From the NCBI RefSeq assembly GCF_030053135.1, contig NZ_CP125652.1, positions 496,001 to 560,000 on the forward strand: a stretch of DNA of 64,000 nucleotides, written 5' to 3'. Under the pieces are notes generated by a model that searched no databases, had not been told where the DNA came from, and saw only the letters and a list, made by a program, of their open reading frames with translations. This stretch comes from Rhizobium sp. BT04 (GTDB lineage: Bacteria; Pseudomonadota; Alphaproteobacteria; Rhizobiales; Rhizobiaceae). The position numbers and the translations under genes are program-made. Position 1 is the stretch's first letter; each line of letters begins with the position of its first letter. Below, one piece after another: positions 11,396 through 20,775 of the stretch.

Positions 11396-12546
11396 TGAAG
11401 GATATGACATCTCCGTCCGATCAGGCCGGCGGAACCGTCGCCATGGCCGTGCTCAACGCCATCCAGAACCCTGTCATCATGGTCGACGAATCCGGCTTCG
11501 TCGTGTTCGCCAATTGGGAGGCGGAGGCCTTCTTCGGCGCCAGCGCCTCGCATCTGGCGCGTTACCGCATCTCCACCTTCATTCCCTTCGGCAGCCCGCT
11601 GCTCGCCCTGATCGACCAGGTGCGTGAGCGCAAGGCCCCGGTCAACGAATATCGCGTCGATCTGAGTTCGCCCCGCCTCGGCCAGGACAAACTCGTCGAT
11701 CTCTACGTTGCCCCCGTGCTCAGCGAGCCCGGCGCTGTCGTCATCGTCTTCCAGGAACGCTCGATGGCCGACAAGATCGACCGGCAGCTGACGCATCGCG
11801 CCGCCGCCCGCTCAGTCACCGGTCTCGCCTCGATGCTGGCGCACGAGATCAAGAACCCGCTCTCCGGCATCCGCGGTGCCGCCCAGCTGCTCGAACAGTC
11901 GGCGGTCGACGACGACCGGGCGCTGACCCGGCTGATCTGCGACGAGACCGACCGCATCGTATCGCTGGTCGATCGCATGGAAGTCTTTTCCGACGAACGC
12001 CCCGTCGACCGCATGCCGGTCAACATCCATTCCGTGCTCGATCATGTGAAGGCCGTCGCCAGGGCGGGTTTTGCCCGCAACATCCGTGTCACCGAGAGTT
12101 ACGACCCGTCGCTGCCGGCGGTCTATGCCAATCGCGACCAGCTCGTCCAGGTCTTCCTCAATCTGGTGAAGAACGCCGCCGAAGCGGTCGGCGATCGGCC
12201 GGATGGCGAGATCATGCTGACGACGGCCTATCGCCCCGGCATCCGGCTCTCCGTCGCCGGCACCCGTGAAAAAATCTCGCTGCCGCTGGAATTCTGCGTC
12301 CACGACAATGGCCCCGGCGTTCCCGCCGATCTGCTGCCGCATCTCTTCGACCCCTTCATCACCACCAAGCCGAACGGCAGCGGCCTCGGCCTGGCGCTGG
12401 TCGCCAAGATCATCGGCGATCACGGCGGCATCATCGAATGCGACAGCCAGAACAGCCGCACGACATTCCGCGTCCTCATGCCGGCGTCGAAGGACGCCTC
12501 GCTCGAAGACGCCTCTTCCGCAAGCTCGACAGGACCTTCTCGATGA
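11392..12546 (+). CDS. ntrB: Nitrogen regulation sensor histidine kinase NtrB
   Basis: 384 residues, cytoplasmic. PAS domain (about 15-125), then HisKA with the phosphorylated His in [19 protein letters not shown], the N box [14 protein letters not shown]1 DNGPGVP and G2 GSGLGLALV. In enteric bacteria and rhizobia, PII signals nitrogen status to NtrB, which phosphorylates or dephosphorylates NtrC. The gene overlaps dusB by four bases and ntrC by four bases, so the three are translationally coupled. Confidence 0.95.
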   Translation: MMKDMTSPSDQAGGTVAMAVLNAIQNPVIMVDESGFVVFANWEAEAFFGASASHLARYRISTFIPFGSPLLALIDQVRERKAPVNEYRVDLSSPRLGQDKLVDLYVAPVLSEPGAVVIVFQERSMADKIDRQLTHRAAARSVTGLASMLAHEIKNPLSGIRGAAQLLEQSAVDDDRALTRLICDETDRIVSLVDRMEVFSDERPVDRMPVNIHSVLDHVKAVARAGFARNIRVTESYDPSLPAVYANRDQLVQVFLNLVKNAAEAVGDRPDGEIMLTTAYRPGIRLSVAGTREKISLPLEFCVHDNGPGVPADLLPHLFDPFITTKPNGSGLGLALVAKIIGDHGGIIECDSQNSRTTFRVLMPASKDASLEDASSASSTGPSR

Positions 12547-13994
12547 CAGCCACGATCCTCGTTGCAGATGATGATGCGGCCATCCGGACCGTGCTCAACC
12601 AGGCTTTGAGCCGCGCCGGTTATGACGTCCGCATCACTTCCAACGCCGCTACCCTCTGGCGCTGGATTTCGGCAGGTGAGGGCGATCTGGTCGTCACCGA
12701 TGTGGTGATGCCCGACGAGAACGCCTTCGACCTGCTGCCGCGCATCAAGAAGGCGCGCCCCGAACTGCCGGTCCTGGTCATGAGTGCGCAGAACACCTTC
12801 ATGACCGCCATCAAGGCCTCCGAGAAGGGCGCCTACGATTACCTGCCGAAACCCTTCGACCTCACCGAATTGATCGGCATCATCGGCCGCGCGCTCGCTG
12901 AGCCGAAGCGCAAGCCCGCCAAACTCGAAGACGACGTGCAGGACGGCATGCCGCTGGTCGGCCGTTCGGCGGCGATGCAGGAAATCTATCGCGTTCTCGC
13001 CCGCCTGATGCAGACGGACCTGACGCTGATGATCACCGGCGAATCCGGCACCGGCAAGGAGCTCGTCGCCCGCGCCCTGCATGACTACGGCAAGCGCCGC
13101 AACGGCCCGTTCGTTGCGATCAACATGGCGGCGATCCCGCGCGACCTGATCGAATCGGAACTCTTCGGTCACGAGAAGGGCGCCTTTACCGGTGCGCAGA
13201 CCCGGTCGACCGGCCGCTTCGAGCAGGCCGAAGGCGGCACGCTCTTCCTCGACGAGATCGGCGACATGCCGATGGATGCCCAGACCAGGCTGCTGCGTGT
13301 CCTGCAGCAGGGCGAATACACCACCGTCGGCGGCCGCACGCCGATCCGCACCGACGTGCGCATCGTCGCCGCCACCAACAAGGACCTGAAACAGGCGATC
13401 AACCAGGGCCTGTTCCGCGAGGATCTTTATTACCGCCTCAATGTCGTGCCGCTGCGGCTACCGCCACTGCGCGACCGCGCCGAGGATATTCCCGATCTCG
13501 TGCGCCATTTCATCCAGCAGGCCGAAAAGGAAGGCTTGGGATCCAAGCGCTTCGATCAGGAAGCGCTGGAATTGATGAAGGCCTATGCCTGGCCGGGCAA
13601 CGTCCGCGAGCTGGAAAATCTCATCCGCCGTCTGATGGCGCTCTATCCGCAGGATGTCATCACCCGCGAGATCATCGACGCGGAGCTGCGCTCCGACGTA
13701 CCCGACAGCCCGATCGACAAGGGGCCGATCCGCAGCGGCTCGATGACGATCGCGCAAGCCGTCGAGGAAAACATGCGCACCTACTTCTCGGGCTTCGGCG
13801 AAAGCCTGCCGCCGCCCGGCCTCTATGATCGTGTGCTGACGGAAATGGAGTATCCGCTGATCCTCGCCGCCCTGACGGCGACGCGCGGCAACCAGATCAA
13901 GGCGGCCGATCTTCTCGGTCTCAACCGCAATACCTTGCGCAAGAAGATCAGGGAACTGGGTGTCTCGGTCTATAGGAGTTCCCGCACCGCCTGA
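12543..13994 (+). CDS. ntrC: Nitrogen regulator NtrC, sigma-54-dependent activator
   Basis: 483 residues. Receiver domain 1-120 with phospho-acceptor D53 in [16 protein letters not shown]+ domain with Walker [21 protein letters not shown] sigma-54 contact loop and [14 protein letters not shown]-terminal Fis-type helix-turn-helix ([20 protein letters not shown]). ATG 12543 overlaps the ntrB stop; an upstream in-frame start is ignored. The last 191 coding bases are part of a perfect repeat found again at 22633, so the reading frame is intact even though an insertion begins directly behind the gene. Confidence 0.96.
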   Translation: MTATILVADDDAAIRTVLNQALSRAGYDVRITSNAATLWRWISAGEGDLVVTDVVMPDENAFDLLPRIKKARPELPVLVMSAQNTFMTAIKASEKGAYDYLPKPFDLTELIGIIGRALAEPKRKPAKLEDDVQDGMPLVGRSAAMQEIYRVLARLMQTDLTLMITGESGTGKELVARALHDYGKRRNGPFVAINMAAIPRDLIESELFGHEKGAFTGAQTRSTGRFEQAEGGTLFLDEIGDMPMDAQTRLLRVLQQGEYTTVGGRTPIRTDVRIVAATNKDLKQAINQGLFREDLYYRLNVVPLRLPPLRDRAEDIPDLVRHFIQQAEKEGLGSKRFDQEALELMKAYAWPGNVRELENLIRRLMALYPQDVITREIIDAELRSDVPDSPIDKGPIRSGSMTIAQAVEENMRTYFSGFGESLPPPGLYDRVLTEMEYPLILAALTATRGNQIKAADLLGLNRNTLRKKIRELGVSVYRSSRTA

Positions 13995-14000
13995 GCGCGT
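13804..14000 (+). repeat. 197-bp perfect direct repeat, left copy (ntrC 3' end)
   Basis: Bases 13804-14000 are identical by eye to 22633-22829 over 197 bases. They span the last 191 coding bases of ntrC and six bases behind the stop. The bases just outside differ on both sides. This copy belongs to the full-length ntrC. Confidence 0.93.
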
Positions 14001-14172
14001 TCGCGCTTGTACGGTGCTCCCGGAAATCTTAGGACTACCCATCTAAGTGGTTGAGACAATTATATTTCTTGCGATAACGTTCTGCGAGCGTCTGGCGCTG
14101 ATTTCGGCCCCCAGGCACCCAATTTAGCGCTCGCAATCGGGTGACCGCTGACGTCATCGACGGTTACACTCG

Positions 14173-15156
14173 TCAAAATCCCGCAAGCCGCTGAACCAGC
14201 CAGAACGCCGACACCGATCCAATCACGTACGCGAGACGGAGGCGCAGCCGGAGAATGTCGGCCACCAACAGTCGAACACCGGCCATCGTCAGCAGGGCCG
14301 CGGCAACGAAGACAAGCTGTCCTGCCTCGACCCCTAGATTGAAAGTAAGTAGTGCCAGCGGCACGTCCTTCTGCGGCAAACCGATTTCCCGCAAGGCACC
14401 GCCGAAGCCGAAGCCGTGCAACAAACCGAAGAGGAAACTTATGATCCATGGATACCGGCTTGAGAGATCCCGCCTTCCTTGATCTGACCGAATGATCTCC
14501 GCGCCGACGAACATGATGCTGAGCGCTATCAGCGCTTCTACCGGAGGCTGCGGCACGGCCGCGATCCCGAGCGTGGCGAAGGCGAGCGTCACCGAGTGCG
14601 CTACCGTGAAGGAGGTAATGGTCGCAAGTAGCGCCCTTGGATTCCCGATCAAAAGCAGGAGCGCGAACACGAACAGGAGATGGTCCACGCCCGTCACGAT
14701 GTGCTGGACGCCGAGTACGAAATACGTCCGGGCCGTGGCCATCGCAGTTGGCGTCGCGGCGATCACGACGTCCGGATAGTCGGGCGAAACGCGGCTCGTC
14801 TGCGTTGTGCCATCGAAATTGACCACTCTGATCAGCGCATCCGTGTAGGTCGACGCGAGGCCGTTGATGGCGACCACGCCGCCCGCCAGACCGCCCTCGC
14901 ACACCGCCTGCCAGCGGGTGATGAAAGCATTGTCGATGAAACCGCCTGCGCGGTCGCCGTCCTGCATGCAGGACGGAGGGAGGAGCACGTCGAGCGCCAT
15001 CTTGTAGTCGCCCTGGGCGGGAACCTTCCACGTCAATGCGTAGTGATGCGTTGCAACCTCGTTGATCTCGAGGTAGGCCGGCCTCAGCTCATGCGCACCG
15101 GCTGCGGAACAGGCGAGAAGAACGAAGCCGATGATAAGGTAGATGAATCGGGTCAT
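14173..15156 (-). CDS. HupE/UreJ-like membrane protein with periplasmic N-terminal domain
   Basis: 327 residues. An N-terminal signal sequence (IGFVLLACSAAGAHELRPAY) leads to a periplasmic region of about 130 residues. Then comes a five- to six-helix membrane domain with HupE/UreJ signatures: VLGVQHIVTGVDHLLF, SFTVAHSVTLA and SFLFGLLHGFGFGGALREIG, plus LTFNLGVEAGQ. HupE and UreJ are linked to nickel handling for hydrogenase and urease, but this longer signal-bearing subfamily has no known metal role and no such enzyme is nearby. It overlaps the upstream PPIase gene by four bases. Confidence 0.85.
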   Translation of the reverse strand: MTRFIYLIIGFVLLACSAAGAHELRPAYLEINEVATHHYALTWKVPAQGDYKMALDVLLPPSCMQDGDRAGGFIDNAFITRWQAVCEGGLAGGVVAINGLASTYTDALIRVVNFDGTTQTSRVSPDYPDVVIAATPTAMATARTYFVLGVQHIVTGVDHLLFVFALLLLIGNPRALLATITSFTVAHSVTLAFATLGIAAVPQPPVEALIALSIMFVGAEIIRSDQGRRDLSSRYPWIISFLFGLLHGFGFGGALREIGLPQKDVPLALLTFNLGVEAGQLVFVAAALLTMAGVRLLVADILRLRLRLAYVIGSVSAFWLVQRLAGF

Positions 15157-16034
15157 CTGACCCCCGATGTCTTGATTGCCGATGCGGACATGCCGGTCGG
15201 CCAGACCACGCGCACCTCGTAGTGCTTCTTCATGTCTTCGTAGCGCTGGGCGGCGATCTGCGACCGTCTTCCACTCTCCCAGTCAAGCCGGACAGCCTCT
15301 CGCACATCCGCAAGCGGCGGCGTGCCTCCCTCTTTCTTCTCATCGACATAGACCAGGTGGCCGCCGAAAGGAGAGTTCAAGGGTCCGACCCACTCGCCTT
15401 CGGGGACGAGTTTCAGGGCCGCGACGAAGTCCTCGCCGAAGATGCTGGCAACGACGTCGGCATCCGACAGTTCCATTCGTTCGGGAAGAAGGGTCGGATC
15501 GCCAGCGGTTTCCTCTGAAGTCGCAGCTGTTTCGAGGCGCGCCCGGACAATTTTCGCTCTTTCTACGGTGCTCTCGGATGAAACTTTGCCGTCGAAGAAG
15601 ATCTGGCGGAACGCCAACCTGTCCTGAGTGCGGAACTTTCCGGCATTTGCCGCGAGATACGCCTCCAGTTCTCCCTCCTTCGGTATCAGTTCTTCAGCGC
15701 TCGGTTCGAGCAGGAACTCCATCTTCTGCTGCATGCGACGCCGCACGAGGGTGTCGTCCTTGTCGAGGCTCATCTTCAATCCCTCCCTGTAGAAGACCTC
15801 CTCCTTGACGCGGCTGTCGACCATGTTTGCGAACTCCGCTTCGGTCGGCGGTCGCTGCCAGGTTCGCGAGAAGCTCTCGAACAACTGGCCGAGCTCGCCC
15901 TGTCCGAGCTCGATCACCTGGCCATCCGCCGACACCGGCGAGCGGGTCACGGCCGAATACAGACCGAAGACCGTGACGCCCAGCAGTAGAAAGTGCACCA
16001 ACGGTTCCCTAATGATCGTTTTGAGGATCTTCAT
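15153..16034 (-). CDS. Membrane-anchored parvulin-type peptidyl-prolyl isomerase
   Basis: 293 residues. A single N-terminal membrane helix (PLVHFLLLGVTVFGLYSAV) anchors a periplasmic region. Residues about 60-120 form a SurA/PrsA-like chaperone helix bundle (VDSRVKEEVFYREGLKMSLD), and about 135-260 a PpiC-like rotamase domain with FRQIFFDG and VGPLNSPFGGHLVYVDEKK. Such proteins assist folding of exported proteins. It lies 46 bases downstream of the DUF3604 gene and overlaps the HupE-like gene, so it may serve this operon's products. Confidence 0.82.
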   Translation of the reverse strand: MKILKTIIREPLVHFLLLGVTVFGLYSAVTRSPVSADGQVIELGQGELGQLFESFSRTWQRPPTEAEFANMVDSRVKEEVFYREGLKMSLDKDDTLVRRRMQQKMEFLLEPSAEELIPKEGELEAYLAANAGKFRTQDRLAFRQIFFDGKVSSESTVERAKIVRARLETAATSEETAGDPTLLPERMELSDADVVASIFGEDFVAALKLVPEGEWVGPLNSPFGGHLVYVDEKKEGGTPPLADVREAVRLDWESGRRSQIAAQRYEDMKKHYEVRVVWPTGMSASAIKTSGVR

Positions 16035-16080
16035 CCCAGGCTCCTGGCTGTCCGTAAACTCGGCATGCGCACGGTGGTCC

Positions 16081-18054
16081 TCATGCTGGATTGTACCAGA
16101 TCGGCGAGGTGTAGGCCCGCTCCTGGGTCTTCATCCGCACCTCGGGTCCCATCTCGATGCCGAAATATTTGGCGTCGTAGGCGGTCCACCGCGGCGTGGG
16201 AATTTCGAGAACGCGACCATAGTAGAACGCCCTCTGGCTCGGATCGAATTCAGGGTCCTTCCAGAACGCGATCAGTTCGGAGGAGCCGATCGTGTTCGTG
16301 AAGGTGGCGTTGGCGACATCGACGGTATCGCCGACGGGGGGCAGCTTTCCATCCGCCCCTGGTTTGCGCGCGTCGGACCAGGCGACGTCGTAGACCTTCT
16401 CGTGGACTTCGCCCGCCGCATCGAGCCAGCCCTTCACCACCTGGTAGCGGTCGAGGTTGGCACCGATCGGATCCTTCAAAGCGGCGACCAGGAAGGTGGG
16501 AACCTTTTCGTTCGGAGCGGGGCCGATGTCGCCGCCCATTGGGACACCCTTCGTATATCCGGCGATTGCCGGGCTGCGGCTGGTGGCGTCGGCCTCATCG
16601 AAATCGAACCCGCCGAAGAAACGCACCAACATCCGTGGTCCCGTGGTCGCATAGGTTTCCCGCCGTTTCATCGCGTCGAAGATGGATGCGCGGGTGTTGT
16701 CTTGCGCCCAGACTGCCGCGTAGCCAGATGCCGTCTGCTCCCAGCCCGTAATGGTTATGCCAAGGCTGGGATTCTTCATGAACGGATGTTTCCAGCGCTC
16801 GGCATTCGGCTCATTGCTCGAGATCTTTCCCCAGAAGTTGTCGTCGTCCGCGGTGGAAAGGCCGGTATGGGAATCCGTGCTGCCCACCAAACCGAACTTG
16901 TAGGGATTGACCCCGAGTTCCTTTTCGAGCTTCAAGCCGGTCTGAAGCGCGGAGCGGGTATACTCGTACTGCAGCATGTCAGGCGTCTTCTTCTGGCTGA
17001 CATCCAGATTACCCTTGTCCCAGCGCTCAAAATTGGCGAATTCGTCGTTGGGAGAAAGCAACGGGTGCGTCTCGCCGTCGCCTTTCATCTGGGTGGTCTC
17101 GTAGAGAACCTCCCAGCGCGTGCGCTGCTCCGCATATTCCCGGTCGATGGGTTTGCCCGTGAACGACTCGATGATCGGGAACATGGTACCGTTGCTGAGA
17201 TTGCCGTTATGGGCGATCGCCAGCGCCTGGCCGCCTGTCTTGTCCTCATAGGCTGCAAGCCACTTCCACAGATCGCGGGGATTGTTGCTGCCGAGAGGCG
17301 GCTGGGTAGTGTAAGGCTCGATCATCGCCGCCTTGTCGCCGTTGTCACGGAAGATGACGTTGCGGTGGAGGTTGTTGCCCGTGGCAAGCGACGTCCATTC
17401 GTAGCCGATCAGCGCGGTGAAGCGGCCCGGCTCATTCGCCTCCTCGGCGGCATCGATGATGCTCTGCCAGGTGGACCTGTAGGCGGCTGTTCCGGGTCGA
17501 TAAAGGAGATCAGGAGGGAATTTCCCTTGGGAGAACGTGGTGACGATGTCGTAGGCGGCCGCCGCCCCTTGGCCATTCTGGATCATGTCGAACCAGCTCC
17601 GGGCCTGGGCGTTCTTCAGAATCTCCGGCTTGCCTGCCATAAAGTCGGCAATGAAGCCGAGATTGTCGGAGTGATCGGTGACAACCAGGAAGTCGAGGGG
17701 CCTTGAGAGCTTGACCGGCTGGCCGCTCGAGGCGGTGATCTCCGCACCCTTTGCAAGTCTATAGGCCTCGCGCGGCCCTATCCTGGCCCCTGCCGCGCCC
17801 GCGTCGAACGACAGGTTGGTATGCAGGTGGGTGTCGCCGAAGAGCGGCCGCATCGGAAAGTTACGTCCGGCCCAGGGCGAATAGGGCCGCTTCTTCGGAA
17901 AGATATCGGCACCGGTGGCCTTGGTGATGTCACCGATGTCGGTATGAACTGCATCCTGGGACCAGACCGGGTGAGGCATTCCGGCGGACAGAAGTCCGAC
18001 CAAGGCGATACCCGTCCACAAGTCGCGTCTGTTACGACTGCTCTTCAAGTACAT
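16081..18054 (-). CDS. DUF3604 protein, exported PHP-like metal-dependent hydrolase
   Basis: 657 residues with a signal peptide (LWTGIALVGLLSAGMPHPVWSQD). The DUF3604 family shares PHP-domain metal ligands: GDTHLHTNLSFDA (about 73-85), DFLVVTDHSDNLGF, ALAIAHNGNLSNG and VGSTDSHTGL. PHP proteins usually cleave phosphoesters with a multi-metal site, but DUF3604 substrates are unknown. The gene heads the minus-strand group DUF3604-PPIase-HupE-like. All visible metal-ligand motifs are intact, so it is probably active. Confidence 0.88.
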   Translation of the reverse strand: MYLKSSRNRRDLWTGIALVGLLSAGMPHPVWSQDAVHTDIGDITKATGADIFPKKRPYSPWAGRNFPMRPLFGDTHLHTNLSFDAGAAGARIGPREAYRLAKGAEITASSGQPVKLSRPLDFLVVTDHSDNLGFIADFMAGKPEILKNAQARSWFDMIQNGQGAAAAYDIVTTFSQGKFPPDLLYRPGTAAYRSTWQSIIDAAEEANEPGRFTALIGYEWTSLATGNNLHRNVIFRDNGDKAAMIEPYTTQPPLGSNNPRDLWKWLAAYEDKTGGQALAIAHNGNLSNGTMFPIIESFTGKPIDREYAEQRTRWEVLYETTQMKGDGETHPLLSPNDEFANFERWDKGNLDVSQKKTPDMLQYEYTRSALQTGLKLEKELGVNPYKFGLVGSTDSHTGLSTADDDNFWGKISSNEPNAERWKHPFMKNPSLGITITGWEQTASGYAAVWAQDNTRASIFDAMKRRETYATTGPRMLVRFFGGFDFDEADATSRSPAIAGYTKGVPMGGDIGPAPNEKVPTFLVAALKDPIGANLDRYQVVKGWLDAAGEVHEKVYDVAWSDARKPGADGKLPPVGDTVDVANATFTNTIGSSELIAFWKDPEFDPSQRAFYYGRVLEIPTPRWTAYDAKYFGIEMGPEVRMKTQERAYTSPIWYNPA

Positions 18055-18127
18055 TCTCGTTCTCCTCTAGCGAACACAGTTTCGGCTTCCATGTCGGAAT
18101 CTCGAAATCGCAAGTTCCAGGTTTTGA

Positions 18128-18316
18128 TCAGTCCACATTGACGACGACGTAGCGGCGCCCGGCGGACTGATAGTATGCTCCTCCACATCGCCAGACGACC
18201 GCTCCGCCGACGCTCGTCTTCGCACAGCCGGCAGGCAGGGCGGCGACATACATCGAAGTACGACGGATGGTTCTGCGCGTTGTCCGGCGAGCCACGCCTG
18301 CCACGCTGCCTGGCGT
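18128..18316 (-). pseudogene. 3' fragment of a small secreted SVAGVARRT-type protein
   Basis: Reading the minus strand gives SVAGVARRTTRRT, then VAALPAGCAKTSVGG, WRCGGAYYQSAG and YVVVNVD, ending at 18128. This is the C-terminal part of a small exported protein of a type I recall from rhizobia, with Arg-Thr repeats and a Cys/Tyr-rich tail. The signal peptide half is missing: at about 18317 the sequence changes to an ntrC tail on the other strand. A relative with the missing N-terminal half lies at 19587-19799. Confidence 0.65.
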
Positions 18317-18397
18317 CGCAAGAAGATCAGGGAACTTGGCGTCTCGGTCTACAGGAGTTCCTGCACCGCCTGAGCGTGTCCGGGTTTGCACGGTGTG
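18317..18397 (+). repeat. Third, diverged copy of the ntrC tail and downstream region
   Basis: Bases 18317-18373 encode [17 protein letters not shown] and a stop, matching the ntrC C terminus with one Arg-to-Cys change and silent changes. Another roughly 24 bases resemble the sequence behind the resident ntrC stop (GCGTGTCCGGGTTTGCACGG against GCGCGTTCGCGCTTGTACGG). It is diverged, so it came from another strain or is older than the perfect repeats. Confidence 0.85.
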
Positions 18398-18542
18398 CTG
18401 CGGTGAGCACGGGGAGGATCGCTCTGTGATCCTCATCCATCAGCGTTCCATGCGCCGCGGCAAGCGGCATCAGCCGAAAAGTCATGAGCTTCATTGACGT
18501 CTCCACCGTACCAAACTCGATCTGCTGTTCCAGGCGTCGTTC

Positions 18543-19331
18543 TCAGAACTGGATGACGACGCCGAGGATCGGACCCTGCTGGACGACGTCGAAGACAAAG
18601 CCGTCGTTGTCGTAATCAACGCCGAGTGCGCGGTATCCCGCAACGGCCGAGATCGTGTCGGTGAACTTGTAGCCGAGCGCGAGCGCCAGATCCCAGTCTA
18701 GATCCGCGCCGCCGGCGCCGACGAGACCCCATCCTGTCAGATAGATCTCCGGCGTGAAGAAGTAGTTGCCTCGGACGCCGACCAGACCGTCGACCCAGGT
18801 CGCGCTGTCATCGGCCTCGACGCCACCGAGGATCCCGCCATGGAAGGAGATGTTGGTGTCGACCGACCACACTCGGATGCCGCCGACGACATCGAGGTGT
18901 CCCGACTGGTCCTCCAGCACCGAGTAGCCGACCCCGAGAAGTCCGGCGAAGGTCTTTGAGGTGACGTCGACGCTGTCGGCGAGAATGCCAAGCGGCGTAT
19001 TCGCGTCTGCGCCAAGCTTGGTGTAGATGATGTCGCCGAAGATGCTGAACCGGTCGTACCGCGCTTCACCGGCGGCCATGAAGGCGAAATCGAGGTTCTG
19101 CAGGATGTCGCCGAAATCGGAGTCGATATGAACCTCCGGCAATCCGAACTGTGCAATGTCTCCGGAAATCCCTGCCATCCAGAAATACGGCGCGACGGTG
19201 AAGGTCCAGCCGCTCGGGCTCTCGACTACTTTTGCATCGGGTGTTAGCGGCGTCGGATCGGCTGCCCAGCCGGGCGAGGTTGCCACGAGACCCGCGCAAA
19301 GGACCGCCGCGCGTAGAAGAAAAGCCGTCAT
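18543..19331 (-). CDS. Predicted outer-membrane beta-barrel protein
   Basis: 262 residues from the ATG at 19331; an in-frame start 18 codons upstream would precede the signal peptide. Signal peptide FLLRAAVLCAGLVATSPGWA. The mature part has alternating strands rich in Gly and aromatic residues (WTFTVAPYFWMAGISGDI, YSVLEDQSGHLDVVGGIRVW, LALALGYKFTDTISAVAGYR) and ends in a terminal Phe (GVVIQF), typical of outer-membrane barrels. I do not recognise a named family with certainty. It may export or bind the ligand of the surrounding envelope system. Confidence 0.72.
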   Translation of the reverse strand: MTAFLLRAAVLCAGLVATSPGWAADPTPLTPDAKVVESPSGWTFTVAPYFWMAGISGDIAQFGLPEVHIDSDFGDILQNLDFAFMAAGEARYDRFSIFGDIIYTKLGADANTPLGILADSVDVTSKTFAGLLGVGYSVLEDQSGHLDVVGGIRVWSVDTNISFHGGILGGVEADDSATWVDGLVGVRGNYFFTPEIYLTGWGLVGAGGADLDWDLALALGYKFTDTISAVAGYRALGVDYDNDGFVFDVVQQGPILGVVIQF

Positions 19332-19586
19332 GAAAGTCCCCCCTGCTTTGTCGGTCTCCATCGTGGTCGCCGACCAATCGAACATATCATCGATCTCCGC
19401 TCAACTCTGGCGCAACACCCGCCTGCGGATAAGTATGTTACAGTAGCATCTGTCCGTCTGTGGCATTGCCCGCATTTGTCCCGCCGATGTCGGAGTCAGG
19501 GTCTGCAGCTCGGCGTTGGGCGTACCTCGTCCTAGCTTTTCCTTCATGCTGGGCGCTTGTCGAATGCGTTCGCCAGGCCAGTTTTT

Positions 19587-19799
19587 CTAGCAATAATAGA
19601 CGCCGGCGGCGCAACGCCGGACCGTGCGGCGCGCAACTCCAGCGACACTCACAGGCGTCAGCGGGCGGCCAATCCTGGCCTCTGCTGGCGTGAAGACCCC
19701 ATCCACTCCCGGGATCGAAAGCCCGTTTCCAAGTTCGAGGCCGGACACGCCGATCGCCGTAGCGAGCAGCAGGGTTTTCAGTTTTCTTACGACGGTCAT
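19587..19799 (-). CDS. Small exported SVAGVARRT-type protein, probably shortened
   Basis: 70 residues: signal-like N terminus KTLLLATAIGVSGLELGNG, then ARIGRPLTPVSVAGVARRTVRRCAAGVYYC and a stop. The fragment at 18128-18316 shares SVAGVARRT and continues about 50 residues further, so this copy has lost, or never had, the Cys/Tyr tail. Its ATG overlaps the stop of the DUF2092 gene (ATGA), which indicates translational coupling. Confidence 0.55.
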   Translation of the reverse strand: MTVVRKLKTLLLATAIGVSGLELGNGLSIPGVDGVFTPAEARIGRPLTPVSVAGVARRTVRRCAAGVYYC

Positions 19800-20605
19800 T
19801 TGGTGCCTCCCATGGCAAGGTGATCAGGAAGCTCGTCAATATCGGCAAGCTTCGTCAGGTCGACTTTCTCGGCGTTCGTGATGTTTTTGAAACCGAAATC
19901 GTCAGCAACGACATCGGTGCCTGTCTTCCAGTCACTGATCTGGATGCTGTATTGTGGGCTTTGATCCACCTGGCTTGCGGTGATGACATATCGACAGGGA
20001 TATGGATGCTCGCCCTGAGCGATCCATATCTGCCAGTCGACTTCCTTGGTGCGGAATGCAAGGTGGTCGCATTCGACGCCGCCGATCACACCGCTGCCGA
20101 GGTCCTTGACGTCGACCACGTCGCGCATCAACTCGTCATAGGCATCCGGGAGCAGAAGATCGGCACCCGGAACGGGTCTATGGAGCTTGTCCCGCAATTC
20201 GTCGATCAGGTGATCTATGGTGCCTGGAACTTCTGTCTGGGCATAGAGGTTGGCGTTCTTGCCGAGCAGCGAGAGCGTCTTGCCGTCGAATGTGACCTCG
20301 ACGTTGGCGAACCCACCAAACCGGGTAACCCGGAGTTTATCCGGTCGGCCCATTTCAATCTTGCCGGAACTTGCCAGCAGAAGCTTCTGATGGTCGACGG
20401 TGACCACCTCCAGGTTGGTGTCATACGAAAAGGAGATCGCCTTTTCTGCGGCCAGGTAGTCGGACATGGTTTTAACGAGCTTCTTGGCGTCTGCGTCGGC
20501 TGCGCTTGCAGCCGATCCACATCCCAAGGTGACCATCAAGCCGAGTGCCGCGGAAGACGCCGCCGCCACGGCAGGGTGCAAGGCTCGCTGGGGTGCTTTG
20601 GTCAT
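19796..20605 (-). CDS. DUF2092 exported protein
   Basis: 269 residues with a signal peptide (AAASSAALGLMVTLGCGSAASAAD). The mature part matches the DUF2092 family, which resembles LolA/outer-membrane carrier folds: LVKTMSDYLAAEKAISFSYD, KIEMGRPDKLRVTRFGGFAN, FDGKTLSLLGKNANLYAQ, and GVECDHLAFRTKEVDWQIWI. Function is unknown; a LolA-like lipid- or lipoprotein-binding role is only a structural guess. It is coupled to the downstream small exported protein. Confidence 0.82.
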   Translation of the reverse strand: MTKAPQRALHPAVAAASSAALGLMVTLGCGSAASAADADAKKLVKTMSDYLAAEKAISFSYDTNLEVVTVDHQKLLLASSGKIEMGRPDKLRVTRFGGFANVEVTFDGKTLSLLGKNANLYAQTEVPGTIDHLIDELRDKLHRPVPGADLLLPDAYDELMRDVVDVKDLGSGVIGGVECDHLAFRTKEVDWQIWIAQGEHPYPCRYVITASQVDQSPQYSIQISDWKTGTDVVADDFGFKNITNAEKVDLTKLADIDELPDHLAMGGTK

Positions 20606-20775
20606 CGACGAATCCCTTCGAATTGGTTTGGTCGGACGACTGAGATCGCTCCATGGGTCCCGAGTATGAAAGAACGACTGTCAGCGACCTACAGCCTACA
20701 CGGACAGGACGGCGCGCGCGTGTAACATCGGGTATGTTCTGTTGGCAGTTTTCCTGACATCCGCTTCTACAAGCA

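Noticed and set aside
13995..14015. Terminator behind ntrC (AGCGCGTTCGCGCT)
   Set aside because: Short palindrome with almost no loop and no T tract.
15805..17706. 633-residue plus-strand frame
   Set aside because: Antisense shadow of the DUF3604 and PPIase genes, which have clear motifs and signal peptides.
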